A DNA stretch of 64,000 nt, taken from NCBI GenBank assembly GCA_016715115.1, contig JADKBM010000011.1, forward strand, positions 1,187,501 to 1,251,500, written 5' to 3'. The translations under genes and the position numbers were made by a program. Below, one piece after another: positions 16,404 through 24,425 of this stretch (its first letter is position 1; each line of letters begins with the position of its first letter). Source of the DNA: Acidobacteriota bacterium (GTDB lineage: Bacteria > Acidobacteriota > Blastocatellia > Pyrinomonadales > Pyrinomonadaceae). The notes under the pieces were generated by a model that saw only the letters and a list, made by a program, of their open reading frames with translations, was not told the origin of the DNA and did not search any database.

Positions 16404-17669
16404 ATGCAATTATCCGGAACATTACCAAAAGAAGTCCTGAAAATGGCGTTCGAGAGCATAATGGCTCATAAATTCCGTTCGGCCCTGACTGTACTCGGGA
16501 TCGTCATCGGCCTGATCACCGGGATCGTCGTCTTTTCGATCCTCAACGGGATGAGCCAGTCGATCGTCTCGATCATCGAAGAATACGGCTCGAACAACAT
16601 TTACGCATTTCATCTTTCGACCGGTTTCGGGAACCGCAACCGGGACGAGCGGAACCGCAAGCCGCTGACCGAAGACGACGCGACCGCGATCCTCGCGCAA
16701 TCGTCGGCGGTCGAGGACATTTCGCTCGTCGCGATCAACATCGGTTCGTGGGGCAGCGGCTTCGACGACAATCTCGTTTATGAAGGCAAGAACTATCGTT
16801 GGGCGCTGACCGACGGCGTGACGCCGAACTATATGCAGATCACCAACCTCGTCATCCGACAGGGCCGCTGGATAACCGATTCGGACAATTATCAGCGGAG
16901 GAATGTTCTGGTGCTCGGCGTCAATGCGGTTGAGGCGTTGTTCCCTGACGAGCAGGACGATGTCGTCGGCAAGGTCGTGAGAATGAACGGCACGACGTGG
17001 GAAGTGATCGGCGTCATCGAAAAACGTAAGGCCGGATTCTTTGGCGAGAACGAAGAGGATCGGAAGGTCTATCTTCCATACCGCACCGCGCGCAAGGTCG
17101 CCCCGACGCGTGACGCGGTTTTGCAGGTCATTCAGGCGAAATCCGGAAAGGTCACGGACGCCGCGCTTGAGGTTGAAGGGATATTGCGTCAGCGCCGAGG
17201 CGTGAAGTTCGAGGAGCCGAACAACTTCGATCTCAAGACCGCGAGCGATTTCATCGCCCAGTTTGAAGGCATCGTCTTTGGAGTAAAGTCTGCGGCGATA
17301 GCGATATCGATGCTCGGTTTGCTCGTCGGCGGCATCGGCGTGATGAACATTATGCTTGTGTCAGTGACCGAGAGAACAAAGGAAATCGGGATCCGAAAGG
17401 CTATCGGCGCGACCAAGGGTGCGATCGTGCTGCAATTTCTGCTTGAAGCGATGACGTTGACGTTCTTCGGAGGCCTTATCGGCGTCGTCCTCGCGGTTGG
17501 GATCAGCAAGCTCATTATGCTCATATTCCCGTCGCTTCCGGCGATCATCGAGATCGGCGCGATCGTCGTCAGCCTTGGGATCTCGATCGGGATCGGCCTG
17601 GTATTTGGCGTCGTTCCCGCCTTAAGAGCTTCGCGTCTCGATCCGATCGAGTGTCTGCGATACGAGTGA
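16404..17669 (+). CDS. MacB/FtsX-type ABC transporter permease (second of pair)
   Basis: A 421-aa paralogue of the preceding gene with the same layout: helix 1 at residues 23-46 (MAHKFRSALTVLGIVIGLIT), a periplasmic domain, and three C-terminal helices with VTERTKEIGIRKAIGATKGA and GVVPALRASRLDPIECLRYE. ATG 16404 follows GAGGAAGTAAAG at good spacing. Family members export macrolides, lipoproteins or peptides, or transmit force as FtsX does; the substrate here is unknown. The gene ends 10 bp before a heptad repeat element. Confidence 0.93.
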   Translation: MQLSGTLPKEVLKMAFESIMAHKFRSALTVLGIVIGLITGIVVFSILNGMSQSIVSIIEEYGSNNIYAFHLSTGFGNRNRDERNRKPLTEDDATAILAQSSAVEDISLVAINIGSWGSGFDDNLVYEGKNYRWALTDGVTPNYMQITNLVIRQGRWITDSDNYQRRNVLVLGVNAVEALFPDEQDDVVGKVVRMNGTTWEVIGVIEKRKAGFFGENEEDRKVYLPYRTARKVAPTRDAVLQVIQAKSGKVTDAALEVEGILRQRRGVKFEEPNNFDLKTASDFIAQFEGIVFGVKSAAIAISMLGLLVGGIGVMNIMLVSVTERTKEIGIRKAIGATKGAIVLQFLLEAMTLTFFGGLIGVVLAVGISKLIMLIFPSLPAIIEIGAIVVSLGISIGIGLVFGVVPALRASRLDPIECLRYE

Positions 17670-17678
17670 CGTTAACTC

Positions 17679-17853
17679 AGTGAATAGTGCATAGTGGATA
17701 GTGCAGAGTGCGTAGTGCATAGTGCATAGTGCAAAGCTCTTGTCGGGCGATATCGAAACCACCCTGAAAATTCACTCTGCACTATCCACTATGCACTCTG
17801 CACTCTGCACTATCCACTATGCACTATTCACTATGCACTCTGCACTCTTCACT
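17679..17853. repeat. inverted heptad array, word AGTGCAT
   Basis: Eight contiguous 7-bp units of pattern AGTGNNN (17679-17734: AGTGAAT, AGTGCAT, AGTGGAT, AGTGCAG, AGTGCGT, AGTGCAT, AGTGCAT, AGTGCAA) are followed by a 35-bp spacer. Then come twelve units of the reverse complement NNNCACT (17770-17853). The phase is unbroken in both arms. It fills the gap between the stop codons of two convergent genes. A transcript from either side could fold into a long hairpin. Confidence 0.95.
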
Positions 17854-17866
17854 GCTTTGCGCTGAC

Positions 17867-19267
17867 TCAGAGTTCGACCGTCTGCTGGTATTCGGGAACC
17901 ATTACGTTCCAGCCGAAGCGGTCGCGGATATGTCCGGCCATCGCTTCGGCCGCATCGGGTTCGCCGTGAGTCGTGAAGACCATTTTCGGAGTGTTCGGCA
18001 AACCTTCGAGCCAACGGATGACGGCTTTCCAGTCGGCGTGAGCCGAGAATCCTTCGACTTTCTCGATGCGGCAGCGAACCGGAATCCACTGTTTCATTAT
18101 CTTGACCTCGTCCTCACCGTTCAGGATTCTCCGTCCGGTGGTTCCGGCCGCCTGATAGCCGACGAACACGAGCGTCGCGCGCTCGTCGGGGAGCATCCGG
18201 ATGGCGTGGTGGAGCACGCGTCCGCCGGTCATCATTCCGGATGCCGAAATGATGATTCTCGGTCCTTTCATATCGTTGATCCGCTTTGATTCCTCACGGG
18301 TCGAGGCGGTCTTCATCCAGTCTGTCCGGAGCGGATGGATCTTCCGCGCGAGGATCGACGCGTATTCTTCGTCGTGTTCCTCGCTCCAGCGGTTGTATAC
18401 CTGCGTCGCCTGCGACGCCATCGGCGAATCGACGATGACCGGCATCGACGGGATCTTATGCTCGTCTTCGAGTTCACGGATCATATACAAAAGCTCTTGA
18501 GTCCGCCCGACGGCAAAGGCCGGAATAAGGATCGGAGCGTCGCGTTCGTATGCGTCCCTGATGATCTCCGCAAGCTGGACGTCCGACGTCACCTCGCCGT
18601 GAAGCCGGTTTCCGTACGTTGATTCGCACATCAGATAATCGCACGCCGGCGGCGGCGACGGATCTTTGACGATCGGTTGATCATAATGCCCGAGATCGCC
18701 CGAGAACAAGAATCGAATGCTCGAACCGTCGGGGCGCGCGTTCGCCAGTTCAACAAGCACCAGACTCGCGCCCATAATGTGGCCGGCGACCATAAAACTC
18801 GCGTGGATCCCGTCGCAGATCTCAATCGGTTTGCCGTCGTTCGCGACCGGAACCAGCAATTCGAGCGCGGCCTTCGCGTCGGCTTCGTCGTAGAGCGGCA
18901 GGGCCGGCGAGTGCGTCGTCAGCGCGTGGCGATTCCGGTAATCGGCGTCCTCTTCCTGAAGCCGCCCCGAATCGGGCAAAAGAATCTTCAGAAGATCGCA
19001 CGTCGCGCGCGACGAGTAAACGTTCCCGTTGAATCCGAGTTTGACGAGCCGCGGCAAGTATCCCGTGTGATCGATGTGAGCGTGCGTGATGATCACCGCG
19101 TCGATCGATTTCGGATCGAACGGCGGATCCTGCCAGTTTCGCTCGCGGAGTTCCTTGTCGCCCTGAAACAGGCCGCAATCAACCAGGATACGCTGTCCGT
19201 TCGATTCAAGCAGATACTTTGAGCCGGTCACCGAACCGACGCCGCCGAAGAAAGTGATCTTTGCCAT
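17867..19267 (-). CDS. beta-CASP metallo-beta-lactamase-fold RNase-like hydrolase
   Basis: The 466-aa protein belongs to the Ysh1/CPSF73-like group (COG1236). The MBL metal motif is THAHIDHTGYLPRL, with further ligands in AGHIMGAS and FSGDLG. The beta-CASP motifs are seen: ESTYGNRLH, ISASGMMTGGRVLHH and the C-terminal VEGFSAHADW with a final THGEP. Members cleave RNA, though bacterial versions are poorly characterised. ATG 19267 has GGAG 7 bases upstream. It is convergent with the permease pair across the heptad array. Confidence 0.92.
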   Translation of the reverse strand: MAKITFFGGVGSVTGSKYLLESNGQRILVDCGLFQGDKELRERNWQDPPFDPKSIDAVIITHAHIDHTGYLPRLVKLGFNGNVYSSRATCDLLKILLPDSGRLQEEDADYRNRHALTTHSPALPLYDEADAKAALELLVPVANDGKPIEICDGIHASFMVAGHIMGASLVLVELANARPDGSSIRFLFSGDLGHYDQPIVKDPSPPPACDYLMCESTYGNRLHGEVTSDVQLAEIIRDAYERDAPILIPAFAVGRTQELLYMIRELEDEHKIPSMPVIVDSPMASQATQVYNRWSEEHDEEYASILARKIHPLRTDWMKTASTREESKRINDMKGPRIIISASGMMTGGRVLHHAIRMLPDERATLVFVGYQAAGTTGRRILNGEDEVKIMKQWIPVRCRIEKVEGFSAHADWKAVIRWLEGLPNTPKMVFTTHGEPDAAEAMAGHIRDRFGWNVMVPEYQQTVEL

Positions 19268-19462
19268 TAAACGCTCCGTTTGCACGATTTGAGAATCGTG
19301 TTGAAGTGATTCTGCCCGATTTGCCGAGAAAAACAAACTGTGGTCAACAAAACCGTTCGAGACTTGAGCGGCGCCGGCGACCGATCACCGCCTAGATCCG
19401 TCAAGTGGTCGAAACTGAGGCGCACGGAAACAACATCAATCCCGTCATCCAGGGTTCGTGTT

Positions 19463-20737
19463 TCAATTGACGTATTCCTTTGGAAACCAGAGGACCTTTC
19501 CGCGGACGCTGTTTTTGTCCTGATCTTTTTTCAGGCGCGCGGTACGGAGCAGATCAGGCGCGGTCTCGCCGTCGCGCCAAAACGTCGCTGATCCGAAATT
19601 GAGTTCCAGAAAGACTTTCTCGCCTGAAAGCTTCTCAAACGGACAACTCACGAAGGCGCGCGCGACTCGATCCTTGATCTCTTCGGCGACTGCCTCGCCC
19701 GCCGTCGGCAATACCGCGAGAAACTCGTCGCCGACGGAACGCGTCAAGACGTCCATTTGCCGCAATTGCTTTTTAATGAGGCCCGCCGCGAATTCGAGGG
19801 CGCTGTCTCCTATCACGTGGCCGTGTTTTGCATTCAATTCTTCAAAGTTCCGGATATCGACGGCGAGAACCGTCAACGGACGATCGTCGCGGTTGCGCTG
19901 CGACTCGGCGATCTGATTCTCGAGGACGAGAAAGAAACCGCGTTCGTTGGGCAGATTTGTCAGCGTGTCCGTGAGCGCGTTCGACACGCTTCGTTCAAAC
20001 GCCATCGAACTCGTAAACAGCGGCGCGGCGCGCACGGCAATCGCCTCCGCCAACGTCAGCGAACCCGCGTCGTAGCTTTCGTCAGTCTTCGAGTAAAGAA
20101 CGATGACCCCAAATAGTTCCGTATTTCGAAACAAAGGAACGGCCAACGCCGAACCAAACTTCGAGACGAGTTCGCGCGGAAAAACGCGTCGGTCGGACGC
20201 GTTCGCGGAATCGAGTTGACTCGCCCGACTCAAGAACGCCTTGGCAGCCAGACTTCGGTTGACCTCGATGTCGGCATTTGCGAACTTTTCGGGATTCTCG
20301 CCGAATGCGTATTTTAGAACAATCGTCTTTGCTTCGTCGTCCGCGAGAAAAAGGACGCATGCGGCAAATGGGAGTATCTCGTTGATCCGGCTCGCGACAA
20401 GACGAAACATATCGGCGGATTTGAGTGACGCGCCGAAAAACTCGCTCGCTTCTTCGAGCGCAAACAGCTTTCCTTCCACCGATTCGTTTATCGGTTCGAA
20501 CGGGCTTGCGGCCGCGCGGCGGCCGTCGCGCGAGCGCTGCCAGAGAAAGAAGCCCGCGGTCAGCGCGACGTACGAGATGGCGATCGCGGCAAAGATCAGT
20601 CGTTTGGACTCGAACGCAAGATCGGAGTTCGAAATCAGGAACGTCGCCGTCAGCGCTGAGAGCGCGAGAAGCCCCGTCAGCAAAAAACTGATTGTCTGGG
20701 AGTTCGTTTTAACTTTCGGCATTTTAGTTGGGTTCAT
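19463..20737 (-). CDS. membrane GAF-GGDEF protein with altered signature
   Basis: About 424 aa: two membrane helices (FLLTGLLALSALTATFLIS and LIFAAIAISYVALTAGFFLW), a GAF-like domain (ILPFAACVLFLADDEAKTIV, ALAVPLFRNTELFGVIVLYS) and a C-terminal GGDEF domain (DTLTNLPNERGFFLVLENQI, VLAVDIRNFEELNAKHGHVI). The active-site signature reads RSVGDEFLAVLP, so the first Gly of GGDEF is Val. It could be a weak diguanylate cyclase or a GTP sensor. The start is uncertain between ATG 20737 and ATG 20722; neither has a clear ribosome-binding site. Confidence 0.82.
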   Translation of the reverse strand: MNPTKMPKVKTNSQTISFLLTGLLALSALTATFLISNSDLAFESKRLIFAAIAISYVALTAGFFLWQRSRDGRRAAASPFEPINESVEGKLFALEEASEFFGASLKSADMFRLVASRINEILPFAACVLFLADDEAKTIVLKYAFGENPEKFANADIEVNRSLAAKAFLSRASQLDSANASDRRVFPRELVSKFGSALAVPLFRNTELFGVIVLYSKTDESYDAGSLTLAEAIAVRAAPLFTSSMAFERSVSNALTDTLTNLPNERGFFLVLENQIAESQRNRDDRPLTVLAVDIRNFEELNAKHGHVIGDSALEFAAGLIKKQLRQMDVLTRSVGDEFLAVLPTAGEAVAEEIKDRVARAFVSCPFEKLSGEKVFLELNFGSATFWRDGETAPDLLRTARLKKDQDKNSVRGKVLWFPKEYVN

Positions 20738-21078
20738 AGGAATAGCCGGTGGTTCGGTCGGGATCGGATTTCGGGTGAAAAGGCGGTAAATGTGTGAATT
20801 TACTCGCAAATTGAAGATAACTTTTCGAAAAGGTTTTAGTCAACAGACACGAAGTTCGAACCTGAGTTAGGATCGGTGATTTTTAACGGTGAGAAAAGTG
20901 AGAAAATTTTATATTTTTTTTGTGAAAATCCCATTTTTTGACATTTTTTGGGTTGACTTAGCATTTTCCACCTTTTATATTGTCGATTGTTCCGAAATAA
21001 AGAATCGTGAACAACGACTGTCCTAGGGCGGTCGTAAAATAACAAAACAATCTTTGAAGAAGACAGGAGAATTTACAA
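20738..21078. other. divergent intergenic region with promoter and leader
   Basis: No gene is seen in these 341 bp between the GGDEF-like gene (minus) and a small lipoprotein gene (plus). The plus-strand promoter at 20953-20981 would give a leader of about 90 nt, in which an ACGAC/GTCGT stem can form around 21017-21038. The stretch 20870-20950 is AT-rich compared with the rest of the window. Confidence 0.6.
20953..20981 (+). promoter_or_regulatory. sigma-70-type promoter of lipoprotein gene 21079
   Basis: TTGACT (20953-20958), 17-bp spacer, TATATT (20976-20981). The same two hexamers with the same spacing recur upstream of the paralogous gene at 21571. The predicted leader is about 90 nt. 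Confidence 0.75.
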
Positions 21079-21375
21079 ATGAAAAAAGTTATTGCTCTTT
21101 CAGCAATCATGACGCTTGGCTTGTTGGGCGCCGCTTGCGGTGAAACCGCTCCGGCGAACAATGTGAACATGAAGCCGGCGAACACCACGTCGAACACCGC
21201 TTCGACGACCACGACGACGACGACGAACTCGTCCGGCACGACGAACTCGACGAACACGACTGCTTCGAACACGTCGAACACCGCGAAGCCGGCAACCAAC
21301 GCCGCTGGCAACACGGATAAGAAAGAAGACAAGCCGGCAACCAACGCCGCTTCCAACACGACCAAGAAGCCGTAG
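21079..21375 (+). CDS. small Thr/Asn/Ala-rich lipoprotein
   Basis: A 98-aa protein with a lipoprotein signal (IMTLGLLGAAC, lipobox LGAAC, Cys at residue 20). The mature part is low complexity, dominated by Thr, Asn, Ser and Ala with a Lys/Asp-rich end, and probably disordered. ACAGGAGAATTTACAA gives a strong ribosome-binding site. It has its own promoter and terminator, which points to high, independent expression. The next gene encodes a similar small lipoprotein; both may be abundant envelope spacers, which is an inference. Confidence 0.85.
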   Translation: MKKVIALSAIMTLGLLGAACGETAPANNVNMKPANTTSNTASTTTTTTTNSSGTTNSTNTTASNTSNTAKPATNAAGNTDKKEDKPATNAASNTTKKP

Positions 21376-21400
21376 TTTTTCTTGAACGTTGAAGAACGTG

Positions 21401-21431
21401 AACACGCTGCCTTCGGGCAGCGTGTTTTTCT
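21401..21431 (+). terminator. Rho-independent terminator
   Basis: A perfect 11-bp stem (AACACGCTGCC / GGCAGCGTGTT) with a TTCG tetraloop (21412-21415), followed by a T-rich tract. It ends the lipoprotein gene that stops at 21375. Confidence 0.95.
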
Positions 21432-21461
21432 TTTGTTTCGCTGTTTGAACAACTCGGGCTA

Positions 21462-21490
21462 TTGACTAACGGCTGCCAAACAACTATATT
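21462..21490 (+). promoter_or_regulatory. sigma-70-type promoter of lipoprotein gene 21571
   Basis: TTGACT (21462-21467), 17-bp spacer, TATATT (21485-21490): identical hexamers and spacing to the promoter at 20953. The predicted leader is about 75 nt. Confidence 0.75.
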
Positions 21491-21570
21491 GCTTTTATTC
21501 CGATCAATAGGGATTTGCGGTCTTTAACTTTAGGTTTTATTACTTTTCAGAACAGGAGAACAGGAAATTT

Positions 21571-21870
21571 ATGAAGAAGATTTTAGGTCTTTCGGCAGTT
21601 TTGACTCTCGGTATGATGTCGTTCGCGTGCGGCGATTCGGCTGGCAATATGGCCAACAAAGCGGCTAACAGCGCCGGCAATATGACGAACTCGGCAACCA
21701 ATATGGCCAAGGAAGCGACAAACAGCGCGACCAATATGGCGAAGGAAGCCACGAACTCCGCCGGCAATATGACCAATTCGGCCTCCAATGCCGCGAAGCA
21801 AGCGACCAACACCGTGACCAACGCGGCGAAAGACGCGGTTAACAAAGCTGCAAACGCGGCGAAACAGTAG
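21571..21870 (+). CDS. small helical-repeat lipoprotein
   Basis: A 99-aa protein with signal and lipobox (TLGMMSFAC, Cys at residue 20). The mature part is built of repeats such as NSAGNMTNSATNMAKEAT with an 11-residue trend (ATNMAKEATNS), giving an Ala/Asn/Lys-rich amphipathic helix similar in style to LEA-like or apolipoprotein repeats. AGGAGAACAGGAAATTT provides the ribosome-binding site. The signal peptide resembles that of the preceding lipoprotein (MKKVIALSAIMTLG against MKKILGLSAVLTLG), so they are likely paralogues. Function unknown. Confidence 0.85.
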   Translation: MKKILGLSAVLTLGMMSFACGDSAGNMANKAANSAGNMTNSATNMAKEATNSATNMAKEATNSAGNMTNSASNAAKQATNTVTNAAKDAVNKAANAAKQ

Positions 21871-21892
21871 TTTGTGACAATCGAACAAACCA

Positions 21893-21925
21893 AGAGGCGG
21901 CCGGAAACGGCCGCCTCTTTGCTTT
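21893..21925 (+). terminator. Rho-independent terminator
   Basis: A perfect 11-bp stem (AGAGGCGGCCG / CGGCCGCCTCT) with a GAAA tetraloop (21904-21907), then TTGCTTT. It ends the helical-repeat lipoprotein gene. The heptad array begins six bases after it. Confidence 0.95.
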
Positions 21926-21930
21926 GTCAG

Positions 21931-22119
21931 AGTGCACAGTGCAAAGTGCATAGTGCGGAGTGCATAGTGCGGAGTGCATAGTGCGGAGTGCATAGTGCGG
22001 AGTGCGGAGTGCATAGTGCGGAGCGGAGATATGCACAGTAGGCTTGAACTTTCTCTCTGCACTATGCAATATGCACTATGCACTATCCACTATGCACTAT
22101 CCACTATGCACTATGCAGT
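21931..22119. repeat. inverted heptad array, word AGTGCAT/AGTGCGG
   Basis: Thirteen contiguous heptads AGTGCNN (21931-22021), alternating mostly AGTGCAT and AGTGCGG, are followed by a 35-bp spacer. Nine heptads of the opposite arm follow (22057-22119: CTGCACT, ATGCAAT, ATGCACT, ATGCACT, ATCCACT, ATGCACT, ATCCACT, ATGCACT, ATGCAGT). The right arm runs into the coding sequence of the convergent gene: its TAG stop (22111-22113) and last codons are made of repeat. It is the same word family as 17679-17853. Confidence 0.95.
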
Positions 22120-24156
22120 CAGTTCGCCGGCAAGATCCGCCGCATTCGTCACCGGACGCCGGCAGGCAAAATTGACGCAGACATACGCGGCCGGCTTCCC
22201 GTCGATCATCGATTTCCCATCGAGCAAGGGAATCGTCTCCGAACTCGCATCGCCGCCAACTGGTATGACGACCTTCGTCGGCAGAAATTCGTTCCAAACA
22301 ACCGAACGCAATTCCTCCGATTCTCCAACGAGCACGATCTCTTTCCTCTGCCCCAGGTGAAATTCGAGTGCCGACCACGCGCGGCCGAAACCGGAGGGAT
22401 ATCGCTTGATCTGCGACGAAACCAATCGAAGCACGGTGACGGCGAAGCGCTCGTAGCGTTCGTCGCCGCTGATCGCCGCGATTTTGAGTAGCAGATCCGC
22501 CGCCGCCGAGTTTCCTGCCGGAGTCGCGTTATCGAAATAGTCCTTTGTCCGCACGATCAGTTCCTCGTGATCATTGGCAGTGAAAAAGAACCCGCCATCT
22601 GCTTCGTCCCAGAACGAAGTTATCAAAACATCCGCCAGACGCCTCGCCTCAACGAAGTATTTCATATCGCCGCAAACCTGAAACAGGTCGAGCAAGCCGC
22701 ACCCGAGATTCGCATAGTCTTCAAGATAGGCGCCAAGTTTCGCACGCGAGTCTTTCCAGGTCCGCAAAACCCGTCCATCCAAAACCAATTCGCGCATCAG
22801 GAAATCCGCGTTGCGGCGCGCCGTCTCCAGATAATCGGCACGTCCCAGAATCGCCGCCGCCTCGGCGAATGCCGACAGCATCAGACCGTTCCAGGCGGTT
22901 ATGATCTTCTCGTCGCGAAACGGTTTGATGCGCTTCTCACGCTCACGGAACAACGCCTCCCGGCCCGTTTCGAGCGCTTCGGTCAGGCGGTCGGCTGAAA
23001 CATCGAGCGCTTCCGCGGTTTCCGCGAGCGTGTGTCGGACGTTGAGGATGTTCTTCTCTTCAAAGTTCCCTTCCTCTGAGACATCGTAATAGAAACAGAA
23101 AAGGCGGGCGTCGTCCTTGCCGAGAATCGCTTCGATCTCGCTCGGCGTCCAGACAAAGAACTTCCCTTCGACGCCTTCGCTGTCGGCGTCCTGCGTCGAA
23201 TAGAACCCGCCGCCGCCGCCGTTCATCTCGCGCGTTACGTAATCGAGCGTTTCGACCGCGATTCGCTTGTAGAATTCATCCTTCGTCGCCTGAAAAAGAT
23301 GAAGGTAAACAAGCGCGAGCTGCGCGTTGTCGTAAAGCATTTTCTCAAAATGCGGAACGAGCCAGATCGAATCGACCGCGTAGCGATGAAAGCCGCCGCC
23401 AAGCTGGTCGTAAATCCCGCCGTGAGCCATTTTCAGACAAGTATGTCGAACGATCTCGAGCGCGTTCTCATTTCCGGTGCGTTTGTAAAAACGAAGCAGA
23501 AACTCCAGGCTCATCGCCGGCGGGAACTTCGGAGCCCCGCCGAATCCGCCGTTCTTGGCATCGAAATACCGCACAAAATGCTGAAACGCATTTTCGAGCT
23601 GTGCCGTCGAGAGCCCCTCACCGGGCATTTCGGCGATCGACATCCGGCGCATCTCGCCGATCACTTCGTTCGCAGAGAAAAGGAGTTCGTCGCGTTTCGT
23701 CACCCAGACATCCGCGATGCTCGCGAGCACACGCTTGAAACTCGGCATATTGTACCGATTTTCGGGCGGGAAATACGTTCCTCCGAAAAAAGGACGCTTG
23801 TCGGGTGACAGAAAAACGTTCATCGGCCAACCGCCGGAACCGGTCGTCATCTGAACGTAACTCATATAGATCTTGTCGACGTCCGGACGCTCCTCCATAT
23901 CGACCTTGATGTTCACGAAATGTTCGTTCATCAACGCCGCCGTCTCTTCGTCCTCGAACGACTCGCGTTCCATCACGTGGCACCAATGGCACGCCGAATA
24001 CCCGATGCTCACGAGCACCGGCTTGTCTTCATTGCGCGCCCTCTCAAACGCCTCTTCGCCCCACGGATACCAATCGACCGGATTATGCGCATGCTGCAGC
24101 AAATACGGCGATGTTTCGTTGATCAGCTTGTTCGTATGTTTTTTCCTTCCCTGCAT
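22111..24156 (-). CDS. YyaL-type thioredoxin-domain protein (DUF255)
   Basis: The 681-aa protein matches the YyaL/SSP411 family. The N-terminal thioredoxin-like domain has HAHNPVDWYPWGEEAFERA, the redox motif SACHWCHVME, VDMEERPDVDKIYM and GGWPMNVFLSPDKRPFFGGT. The rest is an alpha-helical toroid like six-hairpin glycosidases (GGIYDQLGGGFHRYAVD, PHFEKMLYDNAQLA, ITAWNGLMLSAFAEAA). Biochemical function is unsettled. There is no signal peptide. The last residue codons and the TAG stop lie in the heptad array. Confidence 0.93.
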   Translation of the reverse strand: MQGRKKHTNKLINETSPYLLQHAHNPVDWYPWGEEAFERARNEDKPVLVSIGYSACHWCHVMERESFEDEETAALMNEHFVNIKVDMEERPDVDKIYMSYVQMTTGSGGWPMNVFLSPDKRPFFGGTYFPPENRYNMPSFKRVLASIADVWVTKRDELLFSANEVIGEMRRMSIAEMPGEGLSTAQLENAFQHFVRYFDAKNGGFGGAPKFPPAMSLEFLLRFYKRTGNENALEIVRHTCLKMAHGGIYDQLGGGFHRYAVDSIWLVPHFEKMLYDNAQLALVYLHLFQATKDEFYKRIAVETLDYVTREMNGGGGGFYSTQDADSEGVEGKFFVWTPSEIEAILGKDDARLFCFYYDVSEEGNFEEKNILNVRHTLAETAEALDVSADRLTEALETGREALFREREKRIKPFRDEKIITAWNGLMLSAFAEAAAILGRADYLETARRNADFLMRELVLDGRVLRTWKDSRAKLGAYLEDYANLGCGLLDLFQVCGDMKYFVEARRLADVLITSFWDEADGGFFFTANDHEELIVRTKDYFDNATPAGNSAAADLLLKIAAISGDERYERFAVTVLRLVSSQIKRYPSGFGRAWSALEFHLGQRKEIVLVGESEELRSVVWNEFLPTKVVIPVGGDASSETIPLLDGKSMIDGKPAAYVCVNFACRRPVTNAADLAGELTA

Positions 24157-24236
24157 ATCGGCTATTGTTTCACGCGTGGCCCGACAAGCGCAAAGGGGAC
24201 CTGACTCGACCGTTCCGCGCCCGGCGAGGCGTCAAT

Positions 24237-24265
24237 TTGGGTCTCTCGTGTTTTTTTGATATATT
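24237..24265 (+). promoter_or_regulatory. promoter of the aminotransferase gene
   Basis: TTGGGT (24237-24242), 17-bp spacer, TATATT (24260-24265). It predicts a leader of about 150 nt that contains a CGCCCG/CGGGCG hairpin at 24316-24337. No known riboswitch is recognised in the leader. Confidence 0.5.
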
Positions 24266-24425
24266 ACCGACGAATGACGCAACGCTCCATTGCAAAACTT
24301 CGACCGACCATCAAACGCCCGAGCCTTTTCGCGGGCGACTAATTCTCTGTCTCAGAAGCGCAATTCCCACGCTGAAACTCATCAGCCTCTTTTTAGTAAT
24401 TCAGAGAATTTTTAGGAGAAATTTA

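Noticed and set aside
15158..16459. A 433-codon minus-strand frame opposite the first permease gene
   Set aside because: The plus strand encodes an unmistakable MacB/FtsX permease. The minus-strand product is a low-complexity Arg/Asp/His-rich shadow.
17679..22119. AGTGCAT arrays as a CRISPR array
   Set aside because: The unit is 7 bp with no spacers of constant length, the arms are inverted, and no cas genes are nearby.
21839..22360. Short repetitive frames (MHSAECIV / ALCTMHYA-type) in the AGTGCAT array
   Set aside because: They are translations of heptad repeat and extend into the antisense of the YyaL-type gene.
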